Part shown: positions 14,344 through 16,506 of the stretch, in pieces
How positions within the stretch are numbered: the stretch's first letter is position 1
Layout: every line of letters begins with the position of its first letter
Source: CAZKDV01 sp964551645
GTDB lineage: Bacteria; Bacteroidota; Bacteroidia; Bacteroidales; DTU049
NCBI GenBank assembly: GCA_964551645.1
Contig: CAZKDV010000052.1
Location: 1 to 16,506, forward strand
DNA length: 16,506 bases
Direction: 5' to 3'
The notes under the pieces: generated by a model
Databases searched by the model: none
The model's input: only the letters and a program-made list of their open reading frames with translations
Told to the model about the DNA's origin: nothing
Program-made: the position numbers and the translations under genes

Positions 14344-16506
14344 ATGAAGTATAAAGGCATAAGAGAGGAAGAGCTGAAAAACAAAGTAGCTTACGACTAC
14401 TTTTGGGCATACGATTGCACCAAAATAATTGGTGATGTGGACTTTTGCGTAAGTATGCACCAAAACCACAAGGAGCTTTTTGAACAAGAATCTCTGCTTT
14501 GGGCTGAAGCCAAAAAAGATTCGTCAGACATCTACAAATCAATAGTGCAGCTCATTTTAACAATTGGAAAAGCAAGAACTTTTGACAAATTTTTGCCTCC
14601 AGCAATGTTGGGTGCGTTTGATGGAGAAAAAATTGCTTTCATACCCTACAATGATATTCACGAAGTTTTTTATATCAATGATTTCAATTGGAATATAACA
14701 CCCTCAAACCATGACACAAAAGAGTTTAAGCTGATTCACGAAAAGGTTAGAACAATCATTGATAACAAAGCACTACTGTTCAACTTTTTAGATGACAATT
14801 ATGAACTAAAAAGATTTATCAAAAAGAACTTTATAGTTGGCAAATTTGGATTGACTAAAATTAAAATTGATAAAAATAATTTTATTGTTATCTACAACAA
14901 ATGGTTGCAATCTGTAAAATCAACCATTGCAGTAAATTGGGATATTGCAAAGAAAAAAGGTGTGATAGATGGAGATTTTTATCTTGCCGATTTACTTTCA
15001 AATGATAATATCACCCTTAAAGACAAATTGTTTGTTGTTTTAAAAGCAACTAAATATGTGTTAAACAGACATTTGGACGAATATGGTGCATTTACTTCAA
15101 GTAGTGTAGATTTTAACGACAATCAAAAAGCCCATACTCAATTTTGGAACAAATATGAACGACCACCCAAAGAAGAATATTGGGACTATATTGTTGAGCG
15201 CCGCGATTTGCTAGTTCCGCAAGATATTAGAGAACGCAAAGGGAGCTTTTTCACACCTCAGATTTGGGTGGAGCTATCGCAAAAATATCTAACAGATATG
15301 TTGGGCAAAGATTGGCAAGACGAATACTATGTTTGGGATTGTGCCGCAGGAACAGGCAATTTATTGACAGGGCTTACAAACAAATATAATATATGGGCTT
15401 CAACACTCGACAAGCAAGATGTGGAAGTGATGCACGACCGCATAAACAATGGAGCAAACCTATTGCACGACCATGTTTTTCAGTTTGACTTTTTGAATGA
15501 CGACTTTAGCAAGCTACCAAAGCCATTGCAAGATATTATCAACAATCCCGAAAAACGAAAAAAATTAATTGTTTATATTAATCCACCATACAAGAGAGGA
15601 TTAGGTGTTGCTATCACGAAATGGCATCACCAAGAAATTGGAGAAGCAAGAGATGAGCTGTATATACAGTTTTTATATAGAATATACAAAGAAATAAATG
15701 GATGTAAGATTGGTATTTTTTCAAAATTAAAACTGCTTAATGCGCCTAATTTTGAAACTATGAGATTTATATTTAAAGCCAAACTCGAAAAACTATTTAT
15801 TGTCCCTGCTAATACATTTGATAATGTAAAAGGCAAATTCCCGATAGGGTTTCAACTTTATGATACAGATAAAAAAGTAGTTTTTAAATCTATTATAGCT
15901 GATGTTTATGATGAAGAAAGGAATCTTGTTGGAACAAAAAAATTTTCAACTTACAATAACTCAACCTTTTTAAACAAATGGCTTACTTCGCACAAAAACA
16001 ATATAAATCCTATTGGTAAACTAATTTACAATAGTAATGATTTTCAACATCAAAATAGAATTAGAATTACAAATTTTGAAACTACGGTTTTAGGCGGAGA
16101 TGGAAAATTTACAATCACAAAGGCTAATCTTATGATTTCTTGTATTTATCTTGCAGTACGACATTGTATTGAAGCATCTTGGGTAAATGACCGCGATCAA
16201 TTTTTACACCCGAACAAAAAATGGGAAAATGACACTGAATTTCAAAATGATTGTTTCACTTACACCTTGTTTCATAACCAAAACTATATAAATAGTGCAG
16301 ACAGCGTAAATCATTGGATACCATTTACCGAAAAAGAGGTTAATGCAAGAGAAAAGTTTGAAAGCAACTTTATGACCGATTTTATCAAAGGCAAACCAAC
16401 ACCACCATCCATACCAATTTATAACCTAACTTTTGTATTTGAATCCATAACTCCTTATGGAAACAAACGCCCACCCCTAAAATTCTCACCCGAAGCAAGA
16501 GCCGTT
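14344..16506 (+). CDS. Type IIG-like restriction-modification protein: PD-(D/E)XK nuclease fused to N6-adenine DNA methyltransferase (3' end outside window)
   Basis: The frame is open from ATG 14344 to the last base (721 codons, no stop). The N-terminal part has GDVDF (30-34) and LLWAEAKK (51-58). D31 or D33 with E55-x-K57, then Q69 on the following helix, fits a PD-(D/E)XK nuclease. A helical linker follows to about 280. RERKGSFFTP (296-305), WDCAAGTGN (331-339, SAM motif I) and YINPPY (411-416, motif IV) define an N6-adenine methyltransferase. The residues after about 440 should belong to the target-recognition region. Such single-chain enzymes bind, methylate and cut DNA near an asymmetric site. 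The start is the first in-frame ATG after a stop at 14314-14316. I cannot see whether the C-terminus is intact or whether a separate specificity gene follows. Family confidence is high; the nuclease call is moderate. Confidence 0.85.
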   Translation, partial: MKYKGIREEELKNKVAYDYFWAYDCTKIIGDVDFCVSMHQNHKELFEQESLLWAEAKKDSSDIYKSIVQLILTIGKARTFDKFLPPAMLGAFDGEKIAFIPYNDIHEVFYINDFNWNITPSNHDTKEFKLIHEKVRTIIDNKALLFNFLDDNYELKRFIKKNFIVGKFGLTKIKIDKNNFIVIYNKWLQSVKSTIAVNWDIAKKKGVIDGDFYLADLLSNDNITLKDKLFVVLKATKYVLNRHLDEYGAFTSSSVDFNDNQKAHTQFWNKYERPPKEEYWDYIVERRDLLVPQDIRERKGSFFTPQIWVELSQKYLTDMLGKDWQDEYYVWDCAAGTGNLLTGLTNKYNIWASTLDKQDVEVMHDRINNGANLLHDHVFQFDFLNDDFSKLPKPLQDIINNPEKRKKLIVYINPPYKRGLGVAITKWHHQEIGEARDELYIQFLYRIYKEINGCKIGIFSKLKLLNAPNFETMRFIFKAKLEKLFIVPANTFDNVKGKFPIGFQLYDTDKKVVFKSIIADVYDEERNLVGTKKFSTYNNSTFLNKWLTSHKNNINPIGKLIYNSNDFQHQNRIRITNFETTVLGGDGKFTITKANLMISCIYLAVRHCIEASWVNDRDQFLHPNKKWENDTEFQNDCFTYTLFHNQNYINSADSVNHWIPFTEKEVNAREKFESNFMTDFIKGKPTPPSIPIYNLTFVFESITPYGNKRPPLKFSPEARAV

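Noticed and set aside
14336..14542. 68-codon minus-strand open frame at the start of the restriction-modification gene
   Set aside because: It covers the promoter-proximal coding part of the large + strand ORF, and its product has no recognisable feature.
15627..15836. 69-codon minus-strand open frame within the methyltransferase gene
   Set aside because: It is antisense to an uninterrupted + strand methyltransferase frame and has no motif or start signal.
1..16506. CRISPR arrays, tRNA genes, insertion sequences and long direct repeats
   Set aside because: I looked for regularly spaced repeats, tRNA-like cloverleaf signatures, transposase motifs and long terminal inverted repeats and saw none. 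Gaps between genes are mostly too short to hold them.

Overview
The window looks like a Bacteroidota chromosome (Flavobacteriia or a relative). The DNA is very AT-rich, most starts lack a Shine-Dalgarno sequence and sit behind A-rich leaders, and there is a TAnnTTTG-type -7 element at 14277-14284. It also carries a DUF2851 gene, a family I know mainly from Bacteroidota. All fourteen supported genes are on the + strand. No RNA gene, insertion sequence or CRISPR array was seen.

Region 1 (1-12929) is part of a Wzx/Wzy-type surface polysaccharide (O-antigen or capsule) operon. Gaps are 30 nt or less and several genes overlap. In order it holds: the tail of a MaoC-like hydratase; a CitE/HpcH-type acyl-CoA lyase joined to it by an ATGA overlap; a PglD/NeuD-type hexapeptide acyltransferase; a DegT/DnrJ/EryC1 sugar aminotransferase; a Wzx flippase; a glycosyltransferase; a Wzy-like polymerase; glucose-1-phosphate cytidylyltransferase (rfbF); CDP-glucose 4,6-dehydratase (rfbG); an extended SDR sugar reductase/epimerase; a GT4 glycosyltransferase; a CapK/PaaK-like adenylate-forming enzyme; and a DUF354 GT-B-like protein. 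The apparent logic is two sugar branches: an N-acylated amino sugar, possibly with a tailored acyl group, and a CDP-activated 6-deoxyhexose. Two or three transferases would assemble the unit, Wzx would flip it and Wzy would polymerise it. Initiating transferase, chain-length regulator, RmlA/RmlB and DdhC (RfbH) are not in the window.

Region 2 (12950-14230) is a DUF2851 gene, probably a conserved chromosomal gene marking the edge of the polysaccharide locus, although it follows it with almost no gap.

Region 3 (14231-16506) starts with a 113-nt intergenic stretch holding a good Bacteroidota promoter element. It is followed by a large ORF cut by the window end: a type IIG-like restriction-modification protein with a putative N-terminal PD-(D/E)XK nuclease (D31/D33, E55-A-K57), an N6-adenine methyltransferase core (FFTP, AAGTG, NPPY) and the start of a specificity region.

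The best candidates for unusual biology are the acyl-CoA enzymes and the CapK-like ligase inside the polysaccharide operon, and the DUF2851 protein with nuclease-like motifs next to a fused restriction-modification enzyme. None of these can be called a new system from sequence reading alone.
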